DNA of 64,000 nucleotides, taken from assembly GCF_900142035.1 (NCBI RefSeq), contig NZ_FQZI01000004.1, forward strand, positions 214,677 through 278,676, in the 5' to 3' direction. The stretch is from Flavobacterium terrae. Its GTDB lineage: Bacteria > Bacteroidota > Bacteroidia > Flavobacteriales > Flavobacteriaceae. How positions within the stretch are numbered: the stretch's first letter is position 1; each line of letters starts with the position of its first letter. The notes under the pieces were generated by a model, which saw only the letters and a program-made list of their open reading frames with translations, was not told the origin of the DNA and made no database searches. The translations under genes and the position numbers were made by a program. Of the stretch, positions 43,385 through 51,391 are shown piece by piece.

Positions 43385-44233
43385 ATGAACTATTATATTG
43401 TCATTCCTGCACACAACGAAGAAAAATTTATTGGGTTAACATTAGATTCGTTAATCAATCAAACTTTGTTACCTAAAAAGGCGGTTATTGTGAATGACAA
43501 TTCTACCGATTCTACAAGAGAAATCATTTTGTCGTATATCGAAAAACATCCTTGGATTTCTTTGGTTGACAAAAAATCGGATGCTATTCATTTACCTGGA
43601 AGCAAGGTAATCCAAGCATTTCAAGCTGGACTTGATACTCTTGATGAGGATTATGACATTATGGTAAAAGGAGATTCCGATTTGATTTTCCCATCAAACT
43701 ATTTTGAAACCATCACTAAACATTTTCAAAGTGATGCTACAATTGGAATGGTTGGTGGTTTTGCCTACATCGAAAAAAACAGCGAATGGATTTTAGAAAA
43801 TCTTACCGATAAAGACCATATTCGTGGAGCTTTTAAAGCATACAGAAAAGAATGTTTCAAGCAAATTGGTGGATTAAAACCTGCAATGGGTTGGGACACC
43901 GTTGATGAATTGCTTTGCAAATTTTACGATTGGAAAGTCATAACCGATGCATCCTTACACGTAAAACACTTAAAACCTACTGGAACCAATTACAATAAAG
44001 CCTCACGCTACAAACAAGGTGAAGCTTTTTATACTCTTGGTTATGGATTTTTTATCACCGCTATAGCATCGTTAAAATTAGCCATGCGTAAAGGAAAACC
44101 CTTATTATTCATTGACTACATTAAAGGGTTTTGGAAAGCCAAAGCAGAAAATAAAACCATGTTGGTCACTCCAGAACAAGCAAAGTTTGTAAGGGCTTAC
44201 CGCTGGAAGAAAATGAAAGAGAAATTATTTTAG
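43385..44233 (+). CDS. Family 2 glycosyltransferase
   Basis: A 282-residue GT-A glycosyltransferase. The start YYIVIPAHNEEKFIGLTLDSLINQ and VIVNDNSTDSTREII are the nucleotide-binding hallmarks, the metal-binding acidic motif is KGDSDLIFP, and the acceptor side is GGLKPAMGWDTVDELLCKF. The short C-terminal stretch has one weakly hydrophobic segment but no clear membrane helices. It converges with the response-regulator/kinase gene, whose stop codon overlaps its own by three bases. It probably works in the same surface-glycan pathway as the divergent cluster. Confidence 0.88.
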   Translation: MNYYIVIPAHNEEKFIGLTLDSLINQTLLPKKAVIVNDNSTDSTREIILSYIEKHPWISLVDKKSDAIHLPGSKVIQAFQAGLDTLDEDYDIMVKGDSDLIFPSNYFETITKHFQSDATIGMVGGFAYIEKNSEWILENLTDKDHIRGAFKAYRKECFKQIGGLKPAMGWDTVDELLCKFYDWKVITDASLHVKHLKPTGTNYNKASRYKQGEAFYTLGYGFFITAIASLKLAMRKGKPLLFIDYIKGFWKAKAENKTMLVTPEQAKFVRAYRWKKMKEKLF

Positions 44234-45447
44234 TTTAAAGTAGAAAGTCCTAGATACTTATTAACAACTGCTTCAAACTCTTTTTTGTTTACTGGTTTTG
44301 AAAGATAACCATCAAATGATTGACTCACATTTTCTTTTTCACCTTTAAACGTATACGCAGACTGAGCAATGATAGGAACATCTGGTGATTCGTTTTTAAT
44401 AAGTTGCGCTGCTACATAACCATCTACTTGAGGCATTCTAAGATCCATCAACACAAGACTTATATCTGGATTGTTTTTGTATATCTCATAAGCTTCTTCC
44501 CCATTTTTTGCTCTTATTATTTCTACATTTCCTTTTTCCATTAATTTTTTAAGGAGCATAAAACTAATTTCCTCATCATCTGCAATTAAAACTTTTATTG
44601 TCTTTTTAACTTCTTTAACCTCAACATCTACTAATGAAGGAATATATGGCACTTTAAAATAGAATAGAGTTCCAGCATCAGGTTTTGATTCTACCTGTAA
44701 AACTCCTTCTAATAAACTGACATATTGTTTTACAGTCGATAATCCTAAGCCAAGTTCTTCTTCACTTTTTGACGAAAGCAATTTTTCTTTTAAATCAGTT
44801 GCTAGTCCAACTCCGCTATCTTTAACATAAAACTTAATTTGACTATCTACTATCTGATATCCCATTTCAATAAAGCCTTTGTGGGTAAATTTCAAAGAAT
44901 TACTTAACAAGCTTGTAAAAATTTGGGTAATTATATTTCTATCTATAAGTACAGTATCGTCATCATCTGACAAACCTTTTACAGACTTCAATGTTAACCC
45001 TTTAAAGAATACTTGGTCTATAAATCTTATTTTTAAATCATCAAACAACTCGTTGAGTGAAACTTGTTCTTTTTCAACTTTAATTTCATTTTTTTCTATT
45101 GAATTAAAACTCATGAACTCTGAGAAAAATCCTTGTAACTCGCCAGAACAGTTATTTATGATTTCGGCAAAATTGCTTCGTTCTTCAAAATCCAATTTGG
45201 ATGTACTTAACAACTTAGCTAATCCTACTAAAGTGTCTAAAGGGGTCTTAATTTTAAGCAAAACAGAATGTAAAACATCTGTATCTAAAGTTTTATAATC
45301 GTTTAATTTCTCTGAAGTTGAGACATTGTTATTTTCAACACGCAACTCATCTAAAAGCTTAGACAAATCATTTACTTTTTGATTTAGATCTGCTACCCTA
45401 TTTTTAAGATCAATATAAGTGGGTTTATTAATTTCCATATCATTCAT
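44230..45447 (-). CDS. Hybrid histidine kinase-like protein lacking the phospho-histidine
   Basis: A 405-residue cytosolic protein. It has an N-terminal coiled coil (residues 10-45), a HisKA-like dimerisation helix where the usual S-H-E-x-R-T-P-L-N reads LLKIKTPLD (63-71), so the phospho-accepting His is replaced by Leu64, an HATPase domain with N-box (IFTSLLSNSLKFTHKG) and G boxes (VKDSGVGLAT; LGLGLSTVKQYV), and a C-terminal receiver with DDEE, phospho-Asp in LVLMDLRMP and YLSKPV. ATP-binding motifs are intact. A His four residues earlier (His60) might substitute; otherwise it may be a pseudokinase scaffold. It is monocistronic and its target is unknown. Confidence 0.82.
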   Translation of the reverse strand: MNDMEINKPTYIDLKNRVADLNQKVNDLSKLLDELRVENNNVSTSEKLNDYKTLDTDVLHSVLLKIKTPLDTLVGLAKLLSTSKLDFEERSNFAEIINNCSGELQGFFSEFMSFNSIEKNEIKVEKEQVSLNELFDDLKIRFIDQVFFKGLTLKSVKGLSDDDDTVLIDRNIITQIFTSLLSNSLKFTHKGFIEMGYQIVDSQIKFYVKDSGVGLATDLKEKLLSSKSEEELGLGLSTVKQYVSLLEGVLQVESKPDAGTLFYFKVPYIPSLVDVEVKEVKKTIKVLIADDEEISFMLLKKLMEKGNVEIIRAKNGEEAYEIYKNNPDISLVLMDLRMPQVDGYVAAQLIKNESPDVPIIAQSAYTFKGEKENVSQSFDGYLSKPVNKKEFEAVVNKYLGLSTLN

Positions 45448-45517
45448 TTTTTAATTACTTATTAAAACAAGAAATGGGCTAAGTGTAGATTTGGAAATTA
45501 TAAAACATTGAACAACA

Positions 45518-45525
45518 CAAAGTTA
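45518..45525 (-). promoter_or_regulatory. -7 box of the hybrid kinase gene
   Basis: Perfect TAnnTTTG match (TAACTTTG) on the minus strand, about 70 bases before the ATG at 45447. No clear -33 element was seen. Confidence 0.4.
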
Positions 45526-45685
45526 ACTACTTATAAATCAAAAAGATATAATAAAACCAAAAAAAACAACTTTTGAAATTGTTAAAATTTTAAAAGCTTT
45601 TTAAAAGATATAAACCATTCAATTTTATAGTAAAGTCAGTCCTAACTCATAACATTTTCGTATTTTCGCTAATATTTTTAAGCCA

Positions 45686-46435
45686 ATGATGTTAATCCGT
45701 TATTTATCGCAAATAGGAAGATATTTCTTAATGCTTCAAGAAATCTTCAAAAAACCAACCAAATGGTCGGTAATGCGAAACCTAATATTTAAAGAAATAG
45801 ATGATTTAGTAATTGACTCACTTGGAATTGTGTCATTTATATCATTCTTCGTAGGAGGAGTAGTTTCTATCCAAACGGCGCTAAACCTAACGAATCCTTT
45901 AATTCCTAAATATTTAATTGGATTTGCGACACGTCAATCCGTAATTTTAGAGTTTGCACCAACATTTATCTCCATCATTATGGCAGGTAAAATGGGCTCT
46001 TTTATTACATCGAGTATAGGAACGATGCGTGTTACAGAACAAATTGATGCATTAGAAGTTATGGGTGTTAACTCTTTAAACTATTTGGTTTTTCCTAAAC
46101 TAGTTGCTTTAATGCTTTACCCATTTGTTATTGGATTAAGTATGTTTTTAGGCGTACTTGGAGGATGGTTAGCAGCAGTGTATGGTGGTTTTGCTTCTTC
46201 TGAAGAATTTATAAATGGTATTCAAACAGAGTTTATTCCTTTCCATGTTACTTATGCCTTTATAAAAACAATTGTTTTTGCGTTTTTATTAGCTACAATT
46301 CCTTCATTTCATGGATACTACATGAAAGGAGGAGCTTTAGAAGTTGGTAAAGCCAGTACCGTTTCATTCGTTTGGACTTCGGTGGTTATCATCTTATGCA
46401 ATTATATTTTAACCCAACTTCTTTTAACCAGTTAA
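45686..46435 (+). CDS. mlaE: MlaE-family ABC transporter permease
   Basis: A 249-residue inner-membrane protein of the MlaE/YrbE family, the permease of the lipid-asymmetry (Mla) ABC transporter that moves phospholipids between membranes. Typical segments are FVGGVVSIQTALNLTNPLIPKYLIGFATRQSVILEFAPTF, then the conserved AGKMGSFITSSIGTMRVTEQIDALEVMG, and four to five further helices. It lies two bases before the ATPase gene, so the two form an operon; a substrate-binding MlaD gene is not in the next position here. Confidence 0.92.
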   Translation: MMLIRYLSQIGRYFLMLQEIFKKPTKWSVMRNLIFKEIDDLVIDSLGIVSFISFFVGGVVSIQTALNLTNPLIPKYLIGFATRQSVILEFAPTFISIIMAGKMGSFITSSIGTMRVTEQIDALEVMGVNSLNYLVFPKLVALMLYPFVIGLSMFLGVLGGWLAAVYGGFASSEEFINGIQTEFIPFHVTYAFIKTIVFAFLLATIPSFHGYYMKGGALEVGKASTVSFVWTSVVIILCNYILTQLLLTS

Positions 46436-46437
46436 TT

Positions 46438-47205
46438 ATGATTGAAGTTAAAGACATAAAAAAATCCTTTGGTGACCAAATGGTACTTAAAGGAATCTCA
46501 ACTAGTTTAGAGGCTGGAAAAACTAACTTGATCATTGGTCAATCGGGTTCAGGTAAAACGGTTTTTTTAAAATCGTTACTTGGTATACACCAAGTAGATA
46601 GTGGAACTATTTCTTTTGATGGTCGAGTATATTCTGAAATGACAGACGATGAAAAAAGAGAGTTGAGAACCGAAATCGGAATGGTATTTCAAGGAAGTGC
46701 ATTGTTTGATTCTATGACAGTAGAAGAAAATATAGGATTTCCTCTAAAAATGTTTTCAAACAAAACAAAAAGCGAAATTAAAGAACGTGTTGATTTTGTT
46801 ATAGAAAGAGTAAACTTAATTGATGCACATCATAAAAAGCCTTCTGAAATTTCTGGAGGTATGCAAAAGCGTGTAGCGATTGCTCGTGCAATTGTGAACA
46901 ATCCGAAATATTTATTTTGTGACGAACCTAACTCGGGGCTTGATCCTAAAACTGCGATTGTTATAGACAACCTCATTCAGGAAATCACAAAAGAATACAA
47001 TATAACAACAGTTATCAATACCCACGACATGAACTCGGTTATGGAGATTGGAGATAAAATTGTTTTCTTGAAAAATGGCTTAAAAGCTTGGGAAGGAGAT
47101 AAAACTCAAATTTTCAAAACCGATAACGAAGCAGTAACTGATTTTGTATATTCATCTGACTTATTTAAAAAAGTTAGAGAAGCGGTATTGAAGGAAGGTT
47201 TGTAA
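46438..47205 (+). CDS. mlaF: MlaF-family ABC transporter ATP-binding protein
   Basis: A cytosolic ATPase of about 255 residues that powers the MlaE permease. Start chosen at the ATG at 46438 (MIEVKDIKKSFGDQMVLKG), two bases after the mlaE stop; an earlier in-frame ATG would lie inside mlaE. Walker A is GQSGSGKT, the signature motif is SGGMQKRVAIARAI, Walker B is YLFCDEPNSGLD and the switch His is in VINTHDM. A bidirectional terminator follows. It works in lipid transport between the two membranes. Confidence 0.93.
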   Translation: MIEVKDIKKSFGDQMVLKGISTSLEAGKTNLIIGQSGSGKTVFLKSLLGIHQVDSGTISFDGRVYSEMTDDEKRELRTEIGMVFQGSALFDSMTVEENIGFPLKMFSNKTKSEIKERVDFVIERVNLIDAHHKKPSEISGGMQKRVAIARAIVNNPKYLFCDEPNSGLDPKTAIVIDNLIQEITKEYNITTVINTHDMNSVMEIGDKIVFLKNGLKAWEGDKTQIFKTDNEAVTDFVYSSDLFKKVREAVLKEGL

Positions 47206-47220
47206 ATATTCGAGATTTAA

Positions 47221-47262
47221 AAAATAAACACCCCAAAGTAAATTCTTTGGGGTGTTTATTTT
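47221..47262. terminator. Bidirectional terminator between mlaF and the sphingomyelinase-like gene
   Basis: An 18-bp perfect stem AAAATAAACACCCCAAAG / CTTTGGGGTGTTTATTTT with a 6-nt loop; T-rich on both strands. Confidence 0.92.
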
Positions 47263-47271
47263 TGCACAATG

Positions 47272-48279
47272 CTAATAATTAAAGGTATACTGAATGTAAA
47301 CTGGATCGTGATCCGACACATCGCCTCCCCAGTACTTAGCTAAAAACTGCTGCATTACTGGTTCAAAAGCTGGTAGTTTATGTTCCTTACTATAAAAAAT
47401 ATAATCTAACGTATCATTATAATTGTTGTAACCTTGATATTGAACGACTGTATTTTGGTTCGAATATGTTCCTCTTTGCATAATCGGATTAAAGCTATAA
47501 TTAATACCTCCAAACAATATTGATAACATATTTTGATATTCTGAAGTTAAGGTATATTCTACATTCATATCTCCCGCATAAATAACAGGTTCTGTAACTG
47601 GTATATTGAAATAATTTTTAAAGTTACGCATTTCTGTAAATTGCTTTTCTCGGGTTGTCCTTCCAGGATATCCAGGTTGTTCTGATGCTGTATGAGTTCC
47701 AAATATATGATACCTTTTATTATTCTTTACTACAACTGCATACGCTACTCCTCTATTTGACATTCCTTCTATTGAATTGATTTTATTTTGAAAAACCAAT
47801 TGATACTTTTTCTCTATAGGGTATTTACTCAAAATAATTGTACCACCATTCACATGAAAGATAGTATTGCCACAACTCCCAAAATAACCATCCCAATTGT
47901 TAGGATATAAATTAGTGCCTCCGCCTGAAGAACAATATAAACCTAACAAAGGTGTTGCATAAGGATATAGTGTTTTGATTTTTGCCAAAAACTCGTCTCC
48001 AAATCTAGCATTAAATCCTTCTTCAATTACCAGCACGTCTGGAGAATTAACCCCTAAATTAATGATGTATTTATACAATTCAGCAGCTCGTTCTTTGCTT
48101 TTATACTGTGGAGCAATAGAAGGCATTTGATAAACATTGTAGCTCATAACCGATAATGTTTCTGTAGTGCCAGATAATCGATTTGTTTTTGAACTTAAAT
48201 TTTCCGAAGAAGAAAAGAAAGAATCTTCACTACATGAGTATAGTGTAATAAAGATAAATAAGGCAAATAACTTTTTCAT
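47272..48279 (-). CDS. Sphingomyelinase C-like lipoprotein (neutral sphingomyelinase fold)
   Basis: A 335-residue lipoprotein (signal MKKLFALFIFITLYSC) of the DNase I-like phosphodiesterase fold. It has the order seen in bacterial neutral sphingomyelinases: LSVMSYNVYQMP, VIEEGFNARF (metal Glu), FGTHTASEQPG, IYAGDMNVEYT (Asp/Asn), LDYIFYSKEHK and the terminal VSDHDPVYIQY. The family hydrolyses sphingomyelin or related lipids; flavobacteria also make their own sphingolipids, so the substrate could be a self, prey or host lipid. It is alone between terminators and intergenic DNA. Confidence 0.8.
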   Translation of the reverse strand: MKKLFALFIFITLYSCSEDSFFSSSENLSSKTNRLSGTTETLSVMSYNVYQMPSIAPQYKSKERAAELYKYIINLGVNSPDVLVIEEGFNARFGDEFLAKIKTLYPYATPLLGLYCSSGGGTNLYPNNWDGYFGSCGNTIFHVNGGTIILSKYPIEKKYQLVFQNKINSIEGMSNRGVAYAVVVKNNKRYHIFGTHTASEQPGYPGRTTREKQFTEMRNFKNYFNIPVTEPVIYAGDMNVEYTLTSEYQNMLSILFGGINYSFNPIMQRGTYSNQNTVVQYQGYNNYNDTLDYIFYSKEHKLPAFEPVMQQFLAKYWGGDVSDHDPVYIQYTFNY

Positions 48280-48432
48280 TTTTTAATTTTTATGGCAAAA
48301 CTAACTTAGCTTGATTACCAAAAGTTTAGATAAAAATTAAGAAAAAGACTAAGTAATATTAAGGTTTGAATCTTAATTTAATTTAAGCACAAATAAATGT
48401 AAATATTAAATTGAAAAATGATTTCTATAAAA

Positions 48433-48457
48433 AAAGCAACCCGATTTTGGTTGCTTT
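48433..48457 (-). terminator. Terminator of manC
   Basis: Stem AAAGCAACC / GGTTGCTTT with a 7-nt loop, followed on the minus strand by seven T. It lies 28 bases past the manC stop. Confidence 0.85.
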
Positions 48458-48484
48458 AAGGATATATTATTTATAAACTAACTT

Positions 48485-49543
48485 TTAATTATTTAATTTG
48501 GCTACTACAGCTTTTATATCTTGCTCCTTACTTTTCGGATAAATTAGAAGCACTCCTTCTCTATCCACAATAATATAATCATGTAACCCGTCAATAATAA
48601 TTAGTTTATCAGCATCTGAACGTACAATGTTATTAGAAGCATTTTCAAGAACTACTTTAGCATTAACCACTGCATTATTATTATGATCCTTATCTAACTT
48701 TTCATGTAAAGAACCCCAAGTTCCTAAATCGTTCCAGTCGAAAGTTGCTGGAAGAACATATACATTGCTTGCGTTTTCCATCACAGCATAATCAATAGAA
48801 ATATTTTCTGCAGATGAATAATTATCTTCAATAAATTGTTTTTCAGAACTTGTATTGAAATCATTCCATCCGTTTAAGAACAAAGAGTTCATTTGAGGTT
48901 GAAATTTTTCAAAAGCCTCAACAATTGATTTTACACTCCAAATAAAGATTCCTCCATTCCAAAGAAAGTTACCACTCTCCAAAAAAGATTTTGCAGTTTC
49001 ATAATCAGGTTTTTCCCTAAACTGCTTTACTTTTTTAACTGCGTTAGCATCTGTTTTATCATATTCTATATATCCAAATCCTGTATTAGGAAAAGTGGGT
49101 TGAATACCCAATGTCATCAAAGCGTTTTCACTTTGGCAAAAATCAAAACATTGCTGTAAATCTTTTGTAAAAGCATTCTCATCTTCAATCCAATGATCAC
49201 TAGGCGCCACCACCATTACAGCATCTGGATTTTGTTTTTTAATTTTTAACGAAGCGTATAAAATACACGGAGCAGTATTACGCATTGCTGGCTCTAATAA
49301 AACTTGTTCTTGTTTTACCTGAGGTAATTGCTCAAGAACCAAGTTATTGTATTTCTCGTTCGTTAATATTAAAATATTTTCAACTGGAATAAGCTTAGAT
49401 AATCTAGAAAATGTTTTTTGAATAAGTGTTTCCCCAGATCCCAACATATCATGGAACTGTTTAGGAAATTCTGTAGTACTCACTGGCCAGAAACGAGAAC
49501 CAACTCCACCGGCCATTAATATTGCATAATAATTTTTATTCAT
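48485..49543 (-). CDS. manC: Mannose-1-phosphate guanylyltransferase
   Basis: About 352 residues from the ATG at 49543 (MNKNYYAILMAGGVGSRFWPVS); an in-frame ATG eight codons earlier precedes a sequence that is not protein-like. It makes GDP-mannose from mannose-1-phosphate and GTP for glycan synthesis in the cytosol. The nucleotidyltransferase signature is AGGVGSRFWPVSTTEFPKQF, followed by VMVVAPSDHWI, FIWSVKSIV, NISIDYAVME and TFDWNDLGTWGSL. The short form lacks the phosphomannose isomerase domain. Its product would feed the glycosyltransferases encoded upstream. Confidence 0.92.
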   Translation of the reverse strand: MNKNYYAILMAGGVGSRFWPVSTTEFPKQFHDMLGSGETLIQKTFSRLSKLIPVENILILTNEKYNNLVLEQLPQVKQEQVLLEPAMRNTAPCILYASLKIKKQNPDAVMVVAPSDHWIEDENAFTKDLQQCFDFCQSENALMTLGIQPTFPNTGFGYIEYDKTDANAVKKVKQFREKPDYETAKSFLESGNFLWNGGIFIWSVKSIVEAFEKFQPQMNSLFLNGWNDFNTSSEKQFIEDNYSSAENISIDYAVMENASNVYVLPATFDWNDLGTWGSLHEKLDKDHNNNAVVNAKVVLENASNNIVRSDADKLIIIDGLHDYIIVDREGVLLIYPKSKEQDIKAVVAKLNN

Positions 49544-49552
49544 AATATTTGA

Positions 49553-49584
49553 GTTACAAAGTAACAAGCTTGCAAAGTTACAAA
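49553..49584. repeat. Short repeats before manC
   Basis: GTTAC-AAA-GTAAC (49553-49565) followed by AAGTTACAAAG (49574-49584): short AT-rich repeats in the gap between the SprT-like gene and manC. Confidence 0.4.
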
Positions 49585-49592
49585 GATAAATA

Positions 49593-50186
49593 TTAACTCA
49601 ACAGCTCAACCTCTGCATTTGGATTAAACAAATATACTTTTCCTGTAGCAAGTTCCAAACATTCTATGCGTTTAGTTCGCAGGGCTACTTTCTTGAAAAT
49701 TTTCCCATTGTGAATTCTAAATGTGCTTCCATAAGGAATTTCAAAAACATAATTCTTATCATTTACTGGATCAAATTGTTTTAGTGCCAAAGCCAAAGTT
49801 GTATCTGTATCGCTGCTTGCTTTTGGATTTCTAAAATGCCTAGCTACAAGAGGTAACAAATTACTAGGGAAAATTTCGGGTCTAATAAAAGGCACCATCA
49901 ACCGCTGAAAAGTCATTTTCCACTCATCTCCATGAGGTTTAATTCTTCTCCCGTACTTTTCAAAGGCAACCAAGTGTGCAATTTCATGAATTAATGTAAT
50001 CAAAAAACGATATTGATTTTGGGAAAAATTTACCGTAATAATATGAGAACCATCGGTATCTCTGCGATAATCACCATGCCTTGTGATTCTTTCATTCACA
50101 ATTTTAAGATGCACACGATTCGCTTTGATTAATTCAAAGCACAAGGGAACAGCGTGTTCAGGAATATATTTGTATAAAACGTCCAT
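49593..50186 (-). CDS. SprT-like zinc metalloprotease domain protein
   Basis: A 197-residue cytosolic protein. The zinc-binding H-E-x-x-H motif is in LITLIHEIAHLVAFEKYG, with a further His in KPHGDEWK, as in SprT-like (Spartan-related) domains. The C-terminal half contains no clear zinc ribbon; a positively charged region with RNPKASSDTDT and RTKRIECLELATGKVYLF follows. Proteins of this type are found widely in Bacteroidetes, often as conserved genes of unknown task, and may act on DNA-bound proteins. A repeat and the four-helix-bundle gene lie immediately upstream. Confidence 0.85.
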   Translation of the reverse strand: MDVLYKYIPEHAVPLCFELIKANRVHLKIVNERITRHGDYRRDTDGSHIITVNFSQNQYRFLITLIHEIAHLVAFEKYGRRIKPHGDEWKMTFQRLMVPFIRPEIFPSNLLPLVARHFRNPKASSDTDTTLALALKQFDPVNDKNYVFEIPYGSTFRIHNGKIFKKVALRTKRIECLELATGKVYLFNPNAEVELLS

Positions 50187-50220
50187 TTAATTATGAATTC
50201 ATAATTATGAATTTTTAATA
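50187..50220. repeat. Palindromic repeat on the 3' side of the four-helix-bundle gene
   Basis: Built from overlapping copies of AATTATGAATTC / GAATTCATAATT (50188-50214), beginning at the SprT-like ATG and running into the last codons of the four-helix-bundle gene. A related repeat is at the other side of that gene. Confidence 0.65.
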
Positions 50221-50564
50221 TTGTTTTTTGAAGTAATGATAATACTTTTAGTGATTTTCAAAACTTCCTCACAATCATTATAAATTTCTAAAAATTCATC
50301 TTTTGAAATATAATCTGTAGCTTGTAAAAGCTCTAACCAATACATTGATTCATCACATTCCTTCTGAGCAATGGATAGTTTATATATAAAATCAGGCTTT
50401 GTTTGACCATTTACTGCTTCACGTATATTTGCACCAACAGATGTAATAGAACGAACAAATTGCTTAGACAAAATATATTCATGTTTAGATTCAGTGATTT
50501 TTTTATAGATTTTCACTCCTTTAATCGCTAATAAAAAACTTTTATCTTTAACTATATTACTCAT
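50205..50564 (-). CDS. Four-helix bundle protein (S23 / intervening-sequence family)
   Basis: A 119-residue cytosolic protein with four amphipathic helices and the family motifs KSFLLAIKGVKIYKKI, SKQFVRSITSVGANIREAV, FIYKLSIAQKECDESMYWLELL and a lysine-rich tail. Relatives occur in rRNA intervening sequences and next to diversity-generating elements, but here it lies free between housekeeping genes. The gene is bounded by similar AT-rich ATTCATAATT repeats, suggesting that gene and repeats travelled as one small unit. The start (MSNIVKDKS) overlaps the predicted helix 1. Confidence 0.88.
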   Translation of the reverse strand: MSNIVKDKSFLLAIKGVKIYKKITESKHEYILSKQFVRSITSVGANIREAVNGQTKPDFIYKLSIAQKECDESMYWLELLQATDYISKDEFLEIYNDCEEVLKITKSIIITSKNNIKNS

Positions 50565-50570
50565 TTTTTT

Positions 50571-50612
50571 TAATTATTCATTCATAATTAAACATTCATA
50601 ATTCATAATTAA
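50571..50612. repeat. Repeats on the 5' side of the four-helix-bundle gene
   Basis: ATTCATAATTAA, CATTCATAATTCATAATT and related copies. They match the palindromic unit found on the other side of the gene (50187-50220). Confidence 0.65.
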
Positions 50613-51290
50613 CTAAGGTGTCGTTGAAGAAACCTGAAGTACTTTTCCGTTGTAGTATTTATTTCCTGTCAAAGCAAAATTAAAAATATAATCGGCCATT
50701 TCCTTAGCCGAAATAGGCGCTTGATAACCCGGAAAAGCTTCTTGTAGCATTTCGGTATTCACAGCACCAAGAGCCAAAACATTAAAAGCAATCCCTCTCT
50801 CCTTATATTCTTCTGCCAATAATTCTGATAAAGTAATTACTGCACCTTTACTCGAACTATAAGCTGCTAGTCCTGCAAATTTCATGCTGCCTTGAATTCC
50901 ACCCATCGAACTTATAGTTACTACATGACTTCCATTATGCAGATGCGGAATACAAATGCGAGTTAGAGCTGCAACTCCAAAAACATTCACTTTATAAATA
51001 TCTTCAAATTCTTTCGTAGAAATAAATTCAAAAGGTTTATGAAGCAAGCTTCCTGCATTATGAATAATTATATCTACTTTTTTCCATGTAGTTTCAATGA
51101 ATTTTTCAACTTGTTGTAAATCTTCTTCTACAGACAAATCAATTGATAGACACGTGATATTTTTATTATCGATTAATTCTTGAGGTGTTTTTCTAGAAAT
51201 CGCTAATACTTGATGACCTGCATTTGCAAACTGCAATGCTAACTCGTAACCAATTCCTCTAGAAGTTCCTGTAATAATTATATTCTTCAA
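50613..51290 (-). CDS. Short-chain dehydrogenase/reductase
   Basis: A 225-residue NAD(P)-dependent oxidoreductase. The cofactor-binding motif is TGTSRGIGYELA (residues 7-18), then NAGSLLHKPFEF (the N-A-G motif), SSMGGIQGS (catalytic Ser) and YSSSKGAV (Tyr-x3-Lys). It is cytosolic and shorter than many family members. Substrate cannot be read. It lies alone between the four-helix-bundle gene and the terminator of the pyruvate dehydrogenase operon. Confidence 0.88.
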   Translation of the reverse strand: MKNIIITGTSRGIGYELALQFANAGHQVLAISRKTPQELIDNKNITCLSIDLSVEEDLQQVEKFIETTWKKVDIIIHNAGSLLHKPFEFISTKEFEDIYKVNVFGVAALTRICIPHLHNGSHVVTISSMGGIQGSMKFAGLAAYSSSKGAVITLSELLAEEYKERGIAFNVLALGAVNTEMLQEAFPGYQAPISAKEMADYIFNFALTGNKYYNGKVLQVSSTTP

Positions 51291-51314
51291 AATATTGTTT
51301 TTTGTAAAAATAAA

Positions 51315-51362
51315 AAATCCCGACTATACTTCGACAAGCTCAGTATAAAAATCGGGACTTTT
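51315..51362 (-). terminator. Terminator after the E2 gene, built from a flavobacterial repeat
   Basis: Outer stem AAATCCCGA / TCGGGACTT around a TATAC-TTCGACAAGCTCA-GTATA inner part. On the minus strand it ends in TTTTTTATTTTT. A further inverted piece, GGCTGAACCTGTCGAAG, lies at 51374-51390 just after the E2 stop, so the whole 51315-51390 stretch belongs to the CTTCGACA-type repeat family. Confidence 0.78.
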
Positions 51363-51391
51363 CTATATTGTCAGGCTGAACCTGTCGAAGT

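Noticed and set aside
46372..46437. Earlier start for mlaF
   Set aside because: It would overlap the last 20 codons of mlaE; the ATG at 46438 begins the conserved N terminus.
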